A DNA stretch of 21,222 nt from Sphacelaria rigidula (taxonomy: Eukaryota > Phaeophyceae > Sphacelariales): positions 1 through 21,222 of the forward strand of contig CAXNAA020000452.1 in NCBI GenBank assembly GCA_964200075.2, read 5' to 3'. A model generated the notes under the pieces. That model was not told where the DNA came from and ran no database searches. It saw only the letters and a program-made list of their open reading frames with translations. The translations under genes were made by a program, and so were the position numbers. Numbering within the stretch: position 1 is the first letter of the stretch; every line of letters begins with the position of its first letter. This document shows positions 7,576-18,164 of the stretch, in pieces.

Positions 7576-8645
7576 AATGGCCTAGGAAAGGAGGGTATAC
7601 CTTCTCGTTTATTGCTCAACAAAGGTACGAAAAAGGACCAGACGCGCGAAAAAAGCAAAACACGCCATTTAGACCGTCTTCGCTCCGAAATTTTCACGCA
7701 CATCACTCGGGGGGGGGAGGGGAAGGGCCTCGGCACCCGGGCTTCGAAAAATAAACGGGGAAAAACAACATATTACTTGCTCTATACGGCCACGCGAAAA
7801 CGCACGTCTCGCCTCCAGAAACCGCTTCCCCTTTCGAGGCCGAAAATTCACCAGGTATACCTGATTCAGGAATTCTTCTTCAATCGTACCTCATCTGGGC
7901 CACCGATCGGCCGAGAAGGTACCAGTGCTAGGCCATCTCTTTCTACAATGTACCTGATGCGGCACATCGCTAGCGAGGGAGTCTACGCGCTAAGTTGAAC
8001 CACGGCGCCCACACATCGGGCTCTTTTCCCGCTCATTTGCCGTTCACGGACGCCTCAACGGCCACCCCTCTCTCTCCCCAGAAATGGTCGCCGAGTCTTC
8101 CCGCGTTGTTTTTGTGTGATGCCGGGGGTTGTGGAACAGCGTATTGTTGCGATCTCAGGATTGGTGTCAGGGTCAAGCTAGGCTCTTTCGTCACCAACGC
8201 AAGGTTGTCGCATCAAGGGGACCTAAAGAAATGTACGTAAATAATGGTACCATCGAGATGCCGCCAATCCCTATCCTGACCAAGACATATCAAGCACCCT
8301 CGGGCAAGGGGGTTCAGAGTGTTTCTAAGGCACAGTGTGCGTCGCCAGAGCTTAAATCGACGCATTAGAGCCGATTTTGGGCCAAAACACGTTCTGGGCG
8401 AGCTGGGTCTACTGCTCACCATTGCTTACCCGCCTTACCCGCCCCAAATCATGGATTTGTTTTCAGAACTTTTTTCAGTCTGAAATCAGGTAATATCGAG
8501 TACCAACCATTGCTCACGTACATTTCTTCAGGTCTGGTGGTCGCATCATACATCGACAGTTGGTCCAAGCAACGGATTCAGTACTGGCCGTCACGCATAT
8601 AGAAATAGGGACATAACAATAACATCGTTCAGCACTACAGTATCT
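7576..8645. repeat. Left arm of a 2.2-kb palindrome
   Basis: This is the inverted partner of 8752-9767. The arms pair from AATGGCCTAG at the outside to TTCAGCACTACAGTA at the inside. After removing the insertion at 8216-8539 the arm is about 745 bp. A frame from 7606 to 7998 is open and nearly identical in the other arm, but both strands are open there and no domain is recognised. Similarity between arms therefore reflects DNA copying rather than proven coding function. The outer ends have no clear target duplication. Confidence 0.85.
8216..8539. mobile_element. MITE with 9-bp target duplication, Mutator-like
   Basis: The 324-bp element is bracketed by exact copies of GTCGCATCA (8207-8215 and 8540-8548). 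Its ends are inverted: GACCTAAAGAAATGTACGT on the left, opposite ACGTACATTTCTTCAGGTC on the right, with a further ATGGT/ACCAT match inside. The other arm of the palindrome, at about 8839-8855, has the uninterrupted site with one copy of this word (one base changed). This shows directly that the segment was inserted. A 9-bp duplication is typical of Mutator-like (MULE) elements. There is no transposase frame, so it is non-autonomous. Confidence 0.85.
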
Positions 8646-8751
8646 TCTGCGGACATATTCCGAACTTCTCGCTGGCCGTTGGTGATTGCTGTGCACGGCC
8701 CCGATAGACGTGATGAGTGTGTTCCGCGAGTGTTTTCGTTGGGCGCACGTT
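8646..8751. other. Unpaired centre of the large palindrome
   Basis: About 105 bp without a matching inverted partner separate the two arms. No gene or motif was recognised. Confidence 0.6.
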
Positions 8752-9767
8752 ACTCTGTACTGTAGTGCTGAACGCTATTACTGTTGTGTCCCTATTCCTA
8801 TACGCGTGACAGCTGGTACTGTATCCGTTGCTTGAACCAACCATCGATCATGCGACAACCGCCCGCGAGTTACGGAAGATCTTAGCTTGACCCTGACACC
8901 AGCTCCGAGATCGCAACAGAACGCTGTTCCGCAACCCCGACACTTTCTGCGATAGCCCCCCCCCCAAACCAGCCAAAAGTGTCACGAAAAAAATGGGCAT
9001 ACAGCGCCTGATGCTTGGGTCCAGGCTACATGAAGCGCCTCATATTGGCAATACTGGCTGGAACGAACCCAGTCGTGAGAATTCCCAGCTGCTCGTTGTG
9101 CTCGGCTTTTCCCATTTCGATTTACGTGAAAAAATTGCCTCCCAAAACCATACACTTTTGGGGGGGGGGGCTATCGCAGAAAGTGTCCCCCCCGCATCAC
9201 AAAAGACCGACGCGTTGTAAGATGTGAGTCTGGTCATTGTGTCGATCAGGGGAGACTCGGCGACCATTTCCGGGGAGAAAGAGGCGTGGCCGTTGTGGCG
9301 TCCGTGAACGGCAAATGAGCGGGAAAAGAGCCCGATGTGTGGGCGCCGTGGTTCAACTTAGCGCGTAGACTCCCTCGCTAGCGATGTGCCGCATCAGGTA
9401 CATTGTAGAAAGAGATGGCCTAGCACAGGTACCTTCTCGGCCGATCGGTGGCCCAGATGAGGTGCGATTGAAGAAGAATTCCTGAATCAGGTGTACCTGG
9501 TGAATTTTCGGCCTCGAAAGGGGAAGCGGTTTCTGGAGGCGAGACGTGCGTTTTCGCGTGGCCGTATAGAGCAAGTAATATGTTGTTTTTCCCCGTTTAT
9601 TTTTCGAAGCCCGGGTGCCAAGCCCCTCCCCCCCTCCCCGAGTGATGTGCGTGAAAATTTCGGAGCGAAGACGGTCTAAATGGCGTGTTTTGCTTTTTTC
9701 GCGCGTCTGGTCCTTTTTCGTACCTTTGTTGGGCAATAAACGAGAAGGTATAACTTTCTAGGCCATT
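8752..9767. repeat. Right arm of a 2.2-kb palindrome
   Basis: This is the inverted copy of 7576-8645. It lacks the 324-bp MITE of the left arm but carries a different 249-bp element at 8939-9187. It also has about 40 extra bases near 9212-9252 relative to the left arm. Shared blocks include TAGCTTGACCCTGACACC at about 8883, ACTCGGCGACCATTTC at about 9255 and TGCCGCATCAGGTACATTGT at about 9387. Confidence 0.85.
8939..9187. mobile_element. MITE with G/C-run terminal inverted repeats
   Basis: The 249-bp segment begins GACACTTTCTGCGATAG plus ten C and ends with eleven G plus CTATCGCAGAAAGTGTC, a near-perfect terminal inverted repeat of about 27 bp. The left palindrome arm (about 8119-8137) holds the empty site. 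Removing the element together with one CCCC restores a sequence of the same length there with one substitution. That supports a 4-bp CCCC duplication, though the C run makes the exact length ambiguous. No coding capacity is seen and the superfamily is not assigned. Confidence 0.8.
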
Positions 9768-10063
9768 ACCCAAAAACAATGTCAACGCCAAGACACGTAA
9801 AATCAGCTTCCTCTCTGAACTTTTTAGCGGCCACGTTGAATTTCCAAGAGCTTTCAATCTGGAGTTCTTTCAATGCGACTCTATGTTGCGAAAAAAATTA
9901 TCCCAACTTTCCAACAGCCACTCCGCTGGGTGCTATTCGTCGCAGGTATGATATAAGTTAGTTCCATTAGTTCCACGTGCGCAGTATCCCTCAATAATAA
10001 AACGGTCGGCGTCGTCACCCCATACGAGATGGGCCAGCCGAGAAGCGAATTTGTAGTTTGCAC

Positions 10064-10242
10064 GCCCATGAACCGGCCAATATTTAGAGTTGGACGCTGA
10101 AATTTGGCATGGACAATGAATACGGCATAATGAAAACAAATATCAATGCACACAAGTTTTTTTTTTCTTCATGAGGTGGGGGCATTGTACTGACATACCA
10201 TAATCCAGGTTCCAACTCTAAATATTGGCCGGATAATGGGCC
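10064..10242. mobile_element. Short inverted-repeat element (candidate MITE)
   Basis: CCGGCCAATATTTAGAGTTG at 10073-10092 is exactly inverted at 10213-10232. The match continues one base inward, and outward through a GCCCAT/ATGGGC block with three mismatched bases, giving about 31-bp ends. About 115 bp of unrelated sequence lies between. No convincing target duplication flanks it. Confidence 0.6.
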
Positions 10243-11418
10243 GATAGTGACCGGGTCGGAACAAATCCGGAACAGTATTTTGCAGGCCACTTACCGGCTC
10301 ACCTTCGGTGTTCGTGTATTGAAACTTGGTGTGGGCCGTGGCTAGGGCACAATAAACAAAACGAAGTGGGTGAGCTTAATTTTTTTTTCCCACCAGTTTG
10401 AGGCGTTTCAGTATGAGAACGACGATTGTTTTACGAGAACGCCCGAACCTTTCCCAAAAACAAATGAGGGCCTGCTTTTTTTTATTCAGCATATCTCTGT
10501 GGTTTTTCATGCTGAGTTTCAAATCACAAATCTAAAAATTGAGCTGAAAAATTGAGAAAAGGCCCAGATCAGTGTTAATTTCCACTCGAAACTGCCCTGA
10601 AAACGGGAAGAAAAAAAGAGGAAAAACGAAACAAAATGAAAAACAAAAACCTGTTTTCTTTACTTCATCAGGTATCATCGGTTCTCCATACGAGTTTTCA
10701 TAGCATGACTCTCGAAAACTGAGACGCGATATTCAGATCTAGTTCATCTAGTGCCCCTGCTCGTAAAATATTGATGCTTGTATCGAAACTTATGTGCGCC
10801 ATATCTCGAGATAGATAACGAATTAGATGAAGGTGAGGGTATCTATCGTCTCCCCGTGCTCCATGGAATATCCACACCCAAAATCGTTGTCCCCCGCTGA
10901 ATGTATCGATCGGGGGTTTCCACAGATTTTGGTATGAACGCTATCTCCGTTAGGTATAGGAATCACTAGACATGGGGTGTAATCAACGAGAAAATGTTGG
11001 CCCAGACTTTTGAGCAGATGGGCACCTTACACTTGGTTAGACGATTACCACGAGATGCGGATCATGGCTCAAATCGTCTGTGTCGATGGGACATTGCTTT
11101 GAGAGCTCAAGTCCGTTTCTAGGCTGGTCCAGCTCGCAGCAGGCAGGTGATTATCAAGAGATCGGTGGCATACGCCGCTTCATCCCGTAATGGCGTGCTG
11201 CCATGCGCTCCTGGGAGATACTACCCTACGAGGTTTGTGCGCATCCTCCAGTTTCGTCTTCCCCCCTTGTTGAGAGTATTGTGGCAAGTGTTTTCGCTCA
11301 CCACCTCGAGTACGTCCAGCTTGTGACTATGGGTGGATACCCGGCAACTCCGTTTGCGTGCGACGATCAATGAACTCGGTGCGAGCAGGCAGGGGCTTGT
11401 CGGTACTGCGGGCGATGA
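10243..11418. other. No gene seen; one large hairpin
   Basis: The stretch is AT-rich in its first half, with T runs, and has no credible frame. An imperfect hairpin pairs CCAAAATCGTTGTCCCCCG (10878-10896) with CGGGGGTTTCCACAGATTTT and two further G (10911-10932). Confidence 0.4.
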
Positions 11419-11643
11419 CAGTATGAAAAGGGGCAGTGTGACTTGTACTGCACTCCAAACGCGCCACTCGCCAGGAACTACAAAGGGTGGCATGCCGATG
11501 GGGAGCTATATCCGCACCAGCTGCCATGGCCGCCACCTGTGCCGAAATCATTCATAGCACCTTTCAACGCGGGAGGTTGGCGGCCACATACCTTCCCGGA
11601 AGGCGGTGCTACTACGTTACTGTCCTTAGATTGGAGAATGTAA
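11419..11643 (+). other. Possible coding exon, 74 codons, unrecognised
   Basis: The frame opens just after a TGA and ends with TAA at 11641-11643, without an ATG near its start, so it would have to be a terminal exon. The translation contains a phrase with protein-like texture (about residues 18-35: GWHADGELYPHQLPWPP) rather than random composition, but no domain I know. ACAG just upstream at 11418-11421 could be a splice acceptor. It may equally be a chance open frame. Confidence 0.2.
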
Positions 11644-11910
11644 ATACGGATACCTGTGACTCTTCGTAACCGGGACTAACTTATATGGGATGGCGGGGCA
11701 CTGGGCTCGGGGCTGTGTTGAGACGACACCCGCTTCCGTCAACAGGACTCTCTGGAATGATACCACCAACCGACGCCCTGCCGACACAAGTTGTTCGCAC
11801 ATGAAACAAGGGACGACAGTTTCTTCGACACCAGTTTCTAGTCATGCCCGATTCCGAAACAACTCTTCCTTCAATCCGAGACTTATCGCCAGTACCGTTT
11901 ATGCTCAAAC

Positions 11911-12101
11911 ATTGCCCTCGGTCCATGAATACGTTCAGCCGTTTTCACCAACCTTGTACGCCCACAGCGCTCAGGTAAGGGTCATTTCGACTCGAGTTGG
12001 GGGTAAAGGGTCAACAAGCATCATGATATCCTCGCTCAGCGTTGTGGGCGTACAGAGTTGGTGAAACCCGCTGAGAAAATATCCACGCGATCGAGGAGCG
12101 T
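11911..12101. mobile_element. Foldback element, FB family copy B (diverged)
   Basis: The arms 11911-11975 and 12035-12101 are inverted copies. Both contain TTTCACCAAC followed by GTACGCCCACA and CGCT, and both end outward in a CCTCG-TC block. The right arm (CGCTGAGAAAATATCCACG, then CGATCGAGG) matches the arms at 2714-3178. This is therefore a second, more decayed member of that family. Confidence 0.6.
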
Positions 12102-12134
12102 GTGCTTAACAAGAAGCTCATGGCCAAATTTTCG

Positions 12135-12391
12135 AAGGGTCTGACGAATGAATGATTCGTCCGGAAATCACTTGGTTTTAGAGTAATTGATTCGTACCGT
12201 ACGAATCAATCCCCAGGCTTTGTTTTCAGCGTTGCAACCCAAGTACGCGCAGCCCAGGCACGTGGAATGGCGCAAACATTGCGTGGAGACCTGCTTGACC
12301 AGCAGTCGACTTTTTTCCCTCTTTCAAGCATTCGGGCCTAAGAAATCGTGGACTTGATGATTAGAACCGGCGATGATTCGTCCGAACCGTA
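12135..12391. mobile_element. 257-bp MITE copy 1, 9-bp target duplication
   Basis: The element is flanked by exact AAATTTTCG at 12126-12134 and 12392-12400. It has imperfect inverted ends (left GGGTCTGACGAAT, right ATTCGTCCGAACCG) and aligns end to end with 12839-13095. Internally it carries a 19-bp perfect hairpin sequence, GATTCGTACCGTACGAATC, with a one-base centre. It has no coding capacity. The 9-bp duplication suggests a Mutator-like family. Confidence 0.85.
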
Positions 12392-12838
12392 AAATTTTCG
12401 CATCGGGCAAAGCGCTGTTTCTTCATCAAACTCCGTTTTCGCGGAATCTTCCTTCGGTGCTTCCGGTGGATCATGGCGACAGTAAACTTGCGGCGTTGGG
12501 ATCAACAGGGCCTTGACTAGGCGTGATATCCAACAAAAACTTGAATAGCTACACCACAAAGTCATCCTCTTGGTGCGTTGACGAGCGCAAGTTATAGCGT
12601 ATTTCGAAACCGGAATTGCTCCAGTGTCGCCATCGTGATGCGTGGAAACAAGAAAAAACAAAACTCATGTTGTCTGCGCATGGGCTGGAGAAGTTCTTGG
12701 TCCAGTCGGTTTGGTCTCGTGCGCGGCGTTAGACGAGGGCTGTGGAGGGTCCATATTGGTCGAATAGTCACACTTTTAACATGATCTGAGACAGCACATC
12801 ACAGGGTGGGGTACGAAAGATATTTAATAGGTTTCACG
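12392..12838. other. Spacer between the two MITE copies
   Basis: This is unique sequence. A minus-strand frame (12338-12661) has an acidic phrase ending CPMRKFYG, but it runs out of the MITE and has no recognised domain, so it is not called a gene. Confidence 0.4.
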
Positions 12839-13095
12839 GGTTGGACGAATTCATGATTCGTCTGGAAATTACTTGATTTTAGAGTAATTGAGTCGTACCG
12901 TACGAATCAATCCTTTCGCTTTGTTTTCAGCGTTGCAACCCAGGTACGTGCAGCCCAGGCACGTGGAGTGGCGCAAAAATTGCGTTGAGGCCTGCTTGAC
13001 CAGCGGTGAACGTTTTTTTCTCTGTTGAGCAATCAGGCCTGAAAAATCGTGGATTTGGTGATTCGAATTGGGGATGACTTGTCCGCATCGTGGTA
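12839..13095. mobile_element. 257-bp MITE copy 2, 9-bp target duplication
   Basis: This is the same length as copy 1 and in the same orientation. It shares TTTTAGAGTAATTGA, GTACCGTACGAATCAAT, CTTTGTTTTCAGCGTTGCAA and GCAGCCCAGGCACGTGGA. It is flanked by GGTTTCACG (12830-12838) and GGCTTCACG (13096-13104), an 8/9 match that differs from the flanks of copy 1. The two copies are thus independent insertions, not a tandem duplication. Confidence 0.85.
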
Positions 13096-13104
13096 GGCTT
13101 CACG

Positions 13105-14860
13105 GAGGATACCTGCCCCAATGCACTGCACTGCAGGTTTCATTTCAGGGCACGCCCCGCAGTCAGCTCAGTAAGCCGGAAATTATATGCACATTATGTG
13201 TTTTTTCAGGTTTAGGGTGTGCGCCTTCAAAAGTGGAGGATAGGGAGCTCGCCATGGGCTGCGTGTGGATGGTCAGCAACAGGATTTAGGGTGTGAACAG
13301 GGAGGGTGCTGCCTGCGCGCGCGATCAACCCGTCAAGAAATTGGATTGTAAAAGCAAGTGTATTTGGGCGGAGCATCCCAAGACATAACAGGAAAAGGGG
13401 AATTTTTGTCTGTGGTCATTGTGATTTCCTCGAACAGCCCGGACACGTCTTTGGCCCCGATTAGCACCTCTAACAGTACCGTAGTACAAGTAGTATGCGG
13501 TATCTGTAATGCGTAAAAAATAGAATTCCACAACATGCCGTCTTCGTTGCAAACACAACTGCACGGGCGTTCGCTGCATCATGTCAACCGGGATGAACGG
13601 TGTGTAACAGAAGAACTGTGAAAATCTATACTTATCTGCAAGTTCGGCGCTAGCGTGCATCCATCAGTACGGGTCGTGACGATACCCCACACGCGAGTGT
13701 AGTTATCCGTGGGCATGCCCCACAGTGAACAACGCGGGTATTGGATCGACGCTTGGGTGCTGCACAGGACAGTCACGTGCTGCGCGTGCAATAAAACGCA
13801 TCATTTGTGTAAACGGTGATGATTGTTGGGACGCCTGCCTGACCCCTCCTGCGTTGTCAGCATACTTTCACACAGCCTGTGAGCCATGCTACGAGAGGGG
13901 GGCGGGGCACTTTTTCAACGAAATTCCACTTCAAATCTTTGTTGAAAGCAGCAACGTTTGTTCAAGCGCGCTTGTTACCCACGGATAACGCTCATTAATA
14001 CCGATTGACTACGCTTTTACCAAACTACAAGTGCACCGCGAGTATGTGAGGTCATCTGACACAGCGGTGAGCCCCTTTTTTCGTGGATGCAAATCCCCCC
14101 CCCCCGCCCCCCCCCCTATCGTAGCATGGCGTTTGTATAGTTTTTGTGCAACACTCAAGAGAGACAGCAGGATCGTGCCGCACATTGTGTTCGCTGGAGA
14201 ACGATGGGATTTTGACTGATTCTTACCCTTATCTCGAACCAGTGATGAATCAAACTGGAAGTGCAATGGAGTACAAGCAGCACCAGTACTTCAGAGAGAA
14301 CACAAACAGGACTTGAGACAAATCCTCGTACACGCCGGGCGCGTTGTGCGCATGCATGATGACTGCTGCCTCTCCAACATCGTCATGCGTAGTGATGGTC
14401 GGGGGCAAGACAAAAGGCAGGCCGATTAGCAAGACGCCTACCACACAATGTCACGGAAAATACAGCTTTAACTTCGGAAGTAACGCCATACCGTTGACGC
14501 CGGTCACTCAGGATGTGTCTGAGTGGTACGAAGTCGTGGAGGAGGGGGCCAAGATGTACATGACATTCTGGATCAAAGCACGTCATGCTAGGGAATTGTT
14601 TGCTATCCCGCCACTAGAGTCTCCCCAGTGCCTATCGGGGACCTCCGAAACCTAACCAATAGGTCGTCGCATGGCACACTCGCTAGTGCATCTGCCGTTT
14701 TCCGAACAGCTTTGGTAGTTGTCTATGGGGGTGCGCCAGAGGTTGCTGAGTTGACCCTCGCTTGAGGGCTATTCCAATCCACTCTTGTTATTCGTCTTTT
14801 CTTTCTTTTTCTTTCGGTATTCTCTGTTAGAAAGTCTGAAGGGGTTTTTTCTTCACTCCA
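13105..14860. other. No gene seen; poly-C tract
   Basis: Many short frames occur without domains. A tract of eleven C, one G and ten C lies at 14095-14116. A frame at 14344-14655 (plus, 103 codons) lacks recognisable motifs. Confidence 0.4.
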
Positions 14861-14887
14861 CCCCGATGATCTCGGGGTAGTTTTTTT
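14861..14887 (+). other. GC hairpin followed by a T run
   Basis: CCCCGA-TGATC-TCGGGG (14861-14877) is followed after TAG by seven T. In a bacterium this would be called an intrinsic terminator. In this eukaryotic context, with no upstream gene or polymerase III unit, it is only recorded. Confidence 0.4.
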
Positions 14888-16841
14888 CTCTTCACTTCCC
14901 TACGCGTCTTTTCAATTACTCTTGTTTGCTGATATTTTCTTTGTTTTTGACAGTAGTCTAGAGTCTCATACTTGCAAGGAAAAGCAAGGAAGATATTTGG
15001 AGAGACGGGCCGACGTCTGTGACCACGGGTTCGAGAGATCGGACTGATGTGGAGAAAATAATATAAATAATGTCGAGACGATGAAACATACATGCAACAT
15101 CACAGCACGCTCGAGGTATGCCACCCTCGCCCTCGCAGTACAATATGTTGAGTGAGACGCGATGGCACGCCTAACGTTTCATACCATTGTGTTCAGCAAC
15201 TGAACAAACAAAAAGTCGTGTGCATGTACCGTACAGTACAATAGCAGGAGTACAGACTCAGTAGAGTGAACAAGGGGGTGCAGTGAAGACGATGTGGCAT
15301 GCGTGCAGGATCGGAACACATTGAAAGTCTACCAGCCCTGCCCCGAAAATACCAGATTTGCTGCGAGAATGAAGATGAGGAGGAAATCATGTATGCTGTT
15401 CTCAGATATCGCAACAGTGGCGGTTACCCGCGTTTGCCACTTTCACACTACCGAAACGTATACCCCACGAAAACTTAAAATTGCACAGCGAAGACACACC
15501 CTCTGCACACACTGACTGACTGTGCATGCACACACACCTGGCTTCTGCCTAAAAACTGGCCAGGGGTTCCCCGGGACTACGCTTGTTTGTAATAAGAGGC
15601 GTTTCATCTTTTGAAGAAACACCTGCAAATGTGGCAGAGTCCATCGGAGTCCATCTACGGGGGTTCGCAGTCAGTGAAACCGGTGCAGGCTGGTCCAAGG
15701 TGAATGATCAGAATTTACTCCCCAGCGCTTGGTCACGTCGATTCATAGAGTGGGACACTGCAAGTTTACATACAGGTGCTCTGAGATATTCTAGAAGACT
15801 GAATCAATAGGGTTTCCCGATTGTTCGTCTATGAAGCCAGATATTCGACATTCGACGTATTATGTAATATTTTTCACTGCCTGCCTGCTCTTCAGCCTCA
15901 CGAGTACGCGATACCACACTCATGGACAAAATGACTGGTATGCCCGTGAATGGGGCCCGATTCTGGACACACTATACCGGGAAATGGACCGACCAACTAC
16001 ACAGTCAGTTGAACGGAGACGAAATCAAACCTTTATGAGCCAATCAGTATCAATCACAAGTACACGCGTCACTCGAAATGGCGACGGCGCTCATACCAAA
16101 TGTAATATTGCCTTCATACATTCTACAACAAACCTGTGACTGACTTTGCTGTACACCTGTACACGGATAACAACAGGAGGATAAAAGCTGCTGCTCGCGT
16201 CGTTGTTGTGCTTATCTTTTAACGCGAATTCCTCCGCAACGAAGCAGAGGATTGGACTGCGATTCGATGCATGCGCTTCCCCCACACCAGAACAATTCAG
16301 TGTGGCAACAGATTTTCGTAATGCATGCCGCGGAGTCCGCAGCACTTTGCAAACCGCTGCAGCAAACACGAAATGTACTATATAACGCGTGTCCTCCAAC
16401 GTTCTGGGGCTTTCGGATCCGCTGCGGCGAATTGAACAACTCCGCCGCCACACTGAATAGGTCTAGTGTGTGTGCGGGGGGCTGTCAGGTTCCAGAGGCC
16501 GGTTTGCTTCCCGTCTCGAGAAATATACGATGAAAAAGGTACAGCTGTCGCATACTAAACCTAGGTAACTTGGGATGAGGCGTGTGTTATGTTCGGCAGA
16601 GAATCGGCGCACGTTCGACCAGCCTATGACGTCTTCAACACGTCTTCAATATCCCTCCGCGTTCATTCTATTTTTCGTTGACAACGGATTTTGGTCGGGA
16701 AGGCCTTCATTCACGGTCGTAACTGTCCGCGTACAGAACTCTTTCACATATCTGTGATACCAAAACACGGTTCCCCCGATTTTGAGTTCGAAAATGTAAG
16801 TCCCCCCGATTTTAAAGCAATCGGAGTTTCCACAAAATCAA

Positions 16842-16842
<1 letters not shown>
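14888..16842. other. No gene seen
   Basis: The open frames here (for example 15831-16139, 16091-16453 and 16252-16533) overlap on both strands and show no family signature. CCCCCGATTTT occurs twice near 16774-16812. Confidence 0.4.
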
Positions 16843-16880
<38 letters not shown>

Positions 16881-17052
16881 TGTTGTGTTGCCATCCCATT
16901 TTTTCTGGACGCTGATCTACACACCTTTCGGTATATGTAGGCGCATCAGCCGGGGTCACAGAGGAGGAAGGCCAACACAGGCCTCATTTTTGTTTTCGCG
17001 TTGATTTAGTTCTCTACCTTCCTTCTGCAGCGCTTGCCTTGATATTTTAGGC
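16843..17052 (-). mobile_element. SINE 3' region, inverted copy with long (CA)n tail
   Basis: Read on the minus strand, it runs GGCAAGCGCTGCAGAAGG, an A-rich stretch, CCTGTGTTGGCCTTCCTCC, CATATACCGAAAGGTG and GCGTCCAGAA. It ends in a long CA tract (the GT microsatellite at about 16844-16882). Every block, in order, matches 2425-2592. The 5' tRNA-like head is missing, as in the typical 5' truncation of retroposed copies. The sharing of the CA end by two copies identifies it as the element's own tail. Confidence 0.8.
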
Positions 17053-18038
17053 AGTCTGCATTTGGAGCGGCGCAGATTCACTTGGTAACCACCAATCAGA
17101 TCGCTCCATTTTACTTGTGAATCGCCAGGATAGTAGTCTAAAACCTAGTGCTCGTGTGCGGTCTAATCTCGTCGCATGTTCCAACACAATACAGTAGTAC
17201 AGCACAGCACACGCCCTCAACACACAACAACAGCACGAGTGTCCGAGCAATGGACAGCGCAGTGTTCGTTTTACGGAAGACGAAACAGCCGACACACCAT
17301 GAAGTTTTCAGCAGTGTGTAGACAGTACTGCACGCCGGCCCGCACTGTTTTCCGCAGAGACGAACACAACGACAATACTGCGGCTCATGCAACCCAAACC
17401 GTCTTCGCAATTGCAAAAACACACAACAACAGTACAGGCAGTGAAGTAAGCTCCAACACATACGAGAGGGCTCGAGTGTGTTTGCTTCGGTACAGTAGTG
17501 AAACAGGACATGTCCCATGGTTTAGTCCTCCACCTGATTCTGAACCAGTCCGCAATTTTGCGCGAGTGCCGGGTTTGGACGCTTGGCTATAGTCGCGCTG
17601 CTAACCATTCCAATTGGCTTGCCCGAGGCGACCTATTCGCAGGTGGGGTATGCAAACAAGAGGGAGCAGGTCGCGAACGCTTCTAGCGCCAAATCCGCAA
17701 GAAACCCAAATCTAGACGCTGAACACACTAAACAACAATCGAACTCCACAGCAGCTCACAGCAGGGCAGTGACACCGAACATACTTTTCTTGTAGCAGGG
17801 CAGGATACCGCAAACGTAGGCGGTGATGACTTCTCTGCTCGACATTCTACCGGGAATAATCAAGTGAATCGTTTTTTCTTGAAGGGCCTCTTTGAGGCTA
17901 TTTATCAAAGAACAAGCAGAATGTTGATGCTGCGGCGTCATGGTCAAGAGGCCATCAGCTGAATGTTCAAACGTGATCCTGTCATTTGTGTGTGTGCGAT
18001 TACATCGCCACAACTGTTCACACCCGCCGCCGCCTGTA
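17053..18038. other. No gene seen; CAG/CAC-rich island
   Basis: About 17170-17460 is rich in CAGTAC, CAGCAC and ACACAACAACAG words. This keeps a 138-codon plus frame (17176-17592) open but gives it low-complexity composition. No domain is visible. Confidence 0.4.
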
Positions 18039-18164
18039 GGAGTATGTATAACGCCGGGGTACATGATATCCTCGTCGCCGTTTTAGAATGATCGAAGCGC
18101 AGTGTGGTGCCGTACGGTATAAACGCGGACGACACAGTACCGTAACGTGCATGGCGTGAGTTTA
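18039..18164. repeat. Left arm of a 126-bp inverted repeat around the TTAA element end
   Basis: This is the inverted partner of 18623-18749, with very few differences. Shared blocks include TATAAACGCGGACGAC, GATCGAAGCGCAGT and ATGATATCCTCGTCGCCG. The two arms lie immediately outside the TTAA at 18168 and about 10 bp beyond the inner end of the arm of the TTAA element. Confidence 0.8.

Noticed and set aside
7411-7998. Frame conserved in both palindrome arms (also 9353-9736, minus)
   Set aside because: Identity comes from the DNA duplication. The opposite strand is open too, composition is low complexity and no domain is seen, so it is not called a gene.
11690-12064. 124-codon plus frame
   Set aside because: It runs into the foldback copy at 11911-12101 and has no recognisable domain.
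12135-13095. Tandem duplication or LTR pair
   Set aside because: Each copy has its own different 9-bp flanking duplication and inverted ends, so they are two MITE insertions rather than LTRs of one element.
14861-14887. Intrinsic transcription terminator
   Set aside because: The shape fits, but the context is eukaryotic and no gene ends there.
15000-15060. CCACGGGTTCGAGAGATCGG as a tRNA B box or SINE piece
   Set aside because: There is no A box at the right distance and no match to the SINE body.
17176-17592. 138-codon plus frame
   Set aside because: It is low complexity, driven by CAG/ACA words, and overlaps an equally long minus-strand frame.
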